Positions 4,584 through 5,043 of a stretch of 5,043 nt of DNA are shown in pieces. Source of the DNA: Gemmatimonadota bacterium (GTDB taxonomy: Bacteria > Gemmatimonadota > Gemmatimonadetes > Longimicrobiales > Longimicrobiaceae); the NCBI GenBank assembly GCA_019348265.1, contig JAHWJV010000283.1:1-5043 (forward strand), in the 5' to 3' direction. A model generated the notes under the pieces. It made no database searches. It was not told the DNA's origin and was given only the letters and a program-made list of their open reading frames with translations. How positions within the stretch are numbered: position 1 is the first letter of the stretch; each line of letters opens with the position of its first letter. Both the position numbers and the translations under genes were made by a program.

Positions 4584-5043
4584 ATGGCCGATCATGCCCT
4601 CGTCGTCGACACCGCCTTGACCGCGCGCGGTCGCGCGACTCGTGAACGCATCCTTGCCGCCGCCGCCGCGCTGATCCACGAGCACGGGGTCGCGGGCACC
4701 AGTCTCGACGATGTCCGTGCCGCGACGGATACGAGCAAGTCGCAGCTCTATCACTACTTCGCCGACAAATCGGCGCTGGTTGGAGCTGTCGTCGAGCGTC
4801 AGGTCGAACAGGTGCTGTCGGCCCAGCAGCCTGAGCTCGATGACCTCAACTCGATGGCGGGACTTCGTCGCTGGCGCAACCGTGTGCTCGCGCTTCACAT
4901 GCCGGCGGGCTGCGCCGACGGTTGTCCGCTCGGCCGACTGGCCAATGAGATTGCGGGCACTGACGCGGCGGCCCGCGCGGGGGTGATAGCCGGCTTCGCG
5001 ACGTGGCAGGGTCGGCTCACCGCGGGACTGAAGGCGATGCGTG
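4584..5043 (+). CDS. TetR/AcrR-family transcriptional regulator, LmrA/YxaF-like, partial (3' end off window)
   Basis: The first 153 residues are seen. Residues 18-65 form the TetR helix-turn-helix domain: 'RERILAAAAALIHEHGVAGTSLDD' then 'VRAATDTSKSQLYHYFADKSALV', with the typical 'SQLYHYFADK' recognition-helix end. The C-terminal ligand domain carries 'GCPLGRLANEIA' (113-124), a signature of the LmrA/YxaF-like TetR group. That group's known members repress efflux or oxidoreductase genes and their own gene. Cysteines C110 and C114 ('AGCADGCPLG') are close together; the second is usual in the group, the first may be extra. ATG at 4584 was chosen because the domain begins at the expected distance; no ribosome binding site is visible. 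It diverges from the peroxiredoxin-like gene across two identical palindromes. The ligand is unknown; electrophile or oxidant sensing is an inference from the neighbour and the cysteines. Confidence 0.92.
   Translation, partial: MADHALVVDTALTARGRATRERILAAAAALIHEHGVAGTSLDDVRAATDTSKSQLYHYFADKSALVGAVVERQVEQVLSAQQPELDDLNSMAGLRRWRNRVLALHMPAGCADGCPLGRLANEIAGTDAAARAGVIAGFATWQGRLTAGLKAMR

Noticed and set aside
4410..4898. Minus-strand ORF across the TetR gene and operators
   Set aside because: It is antisense to a clear helix-turn-helix coding region and crosses the promoter region.

Overview
The window reads as chromosomal DNA from a GC-rich bacterium, most likely an actinomycete-type organism (Actinomycetota; a Thermoleophilia-like lineage is possible but is only a guess). 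The reasons are strong G/C preference at third codon positions, GTG and TTG starts, four-base stop/start overlaps, and a divergent TetR gene with no visible ribosome binding site next to its start. It holds seven protein genes (two cut by the window edges) and no RNA genes, insertion sequences or CRISPR arrays.

Left block (1-3223, + strand): a tightly packed operon. It starts with the 3' end of a probable enolase-superfamily gene (sugar-acid dehydratase or epimerase type; only its last ~40 residues are convincing). Then come a 154-residue four-helix membrane protein, a gluconate 2-dehydrogenase subunit 3-type small subunit, and a GMC-family FAD oxidoreductase. All three junctions are ATGA or GTGA overlaps, so the four genes should be co-transcribed and translationally coupled. 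The GMC protein has the FAD-binding GxGxxG, a C-x5-C-x3-C cluster motif spaced like the [3Fe-4S] ligands of bacterial FAD-glucose dehydrogenase, and a His483/Asn526 catalytic pair. The set looks like a membrane-linked sugar or sugar-acid dehydrogenase. However, no cytochrome c subunit and no Tat signal are visible, which makes the small membrane protein a candidate electron-transfer partner or anchor.

Middle (3224-3976): a 139-base gap with only a weak hairpin, then a free-standing PPC/DUF296-domain protein read from a TTG start. A 179-base convergent intergenic region follows, carrying a perfect 15-bp hairpin that probably serves as terminator for the genes on one or both sides.

Right block (3977-5043): a thiol-active AhpC/TSA-type (peroxiredoxin-like) protein on the minus strand, divergent from a TetR regulator of the LmrA/YxaF-like group that runs off the window. 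Between them are two copies of the 18-bp palindrome GTGGAC-N6-GTCCAC, centred 36 bp apart, most simply the TetR operators. The regulator has two nearby cysteines (C110 and C114), which suggests, without proving, a redox-responsive switch over the peroxiredoxin-like gene.
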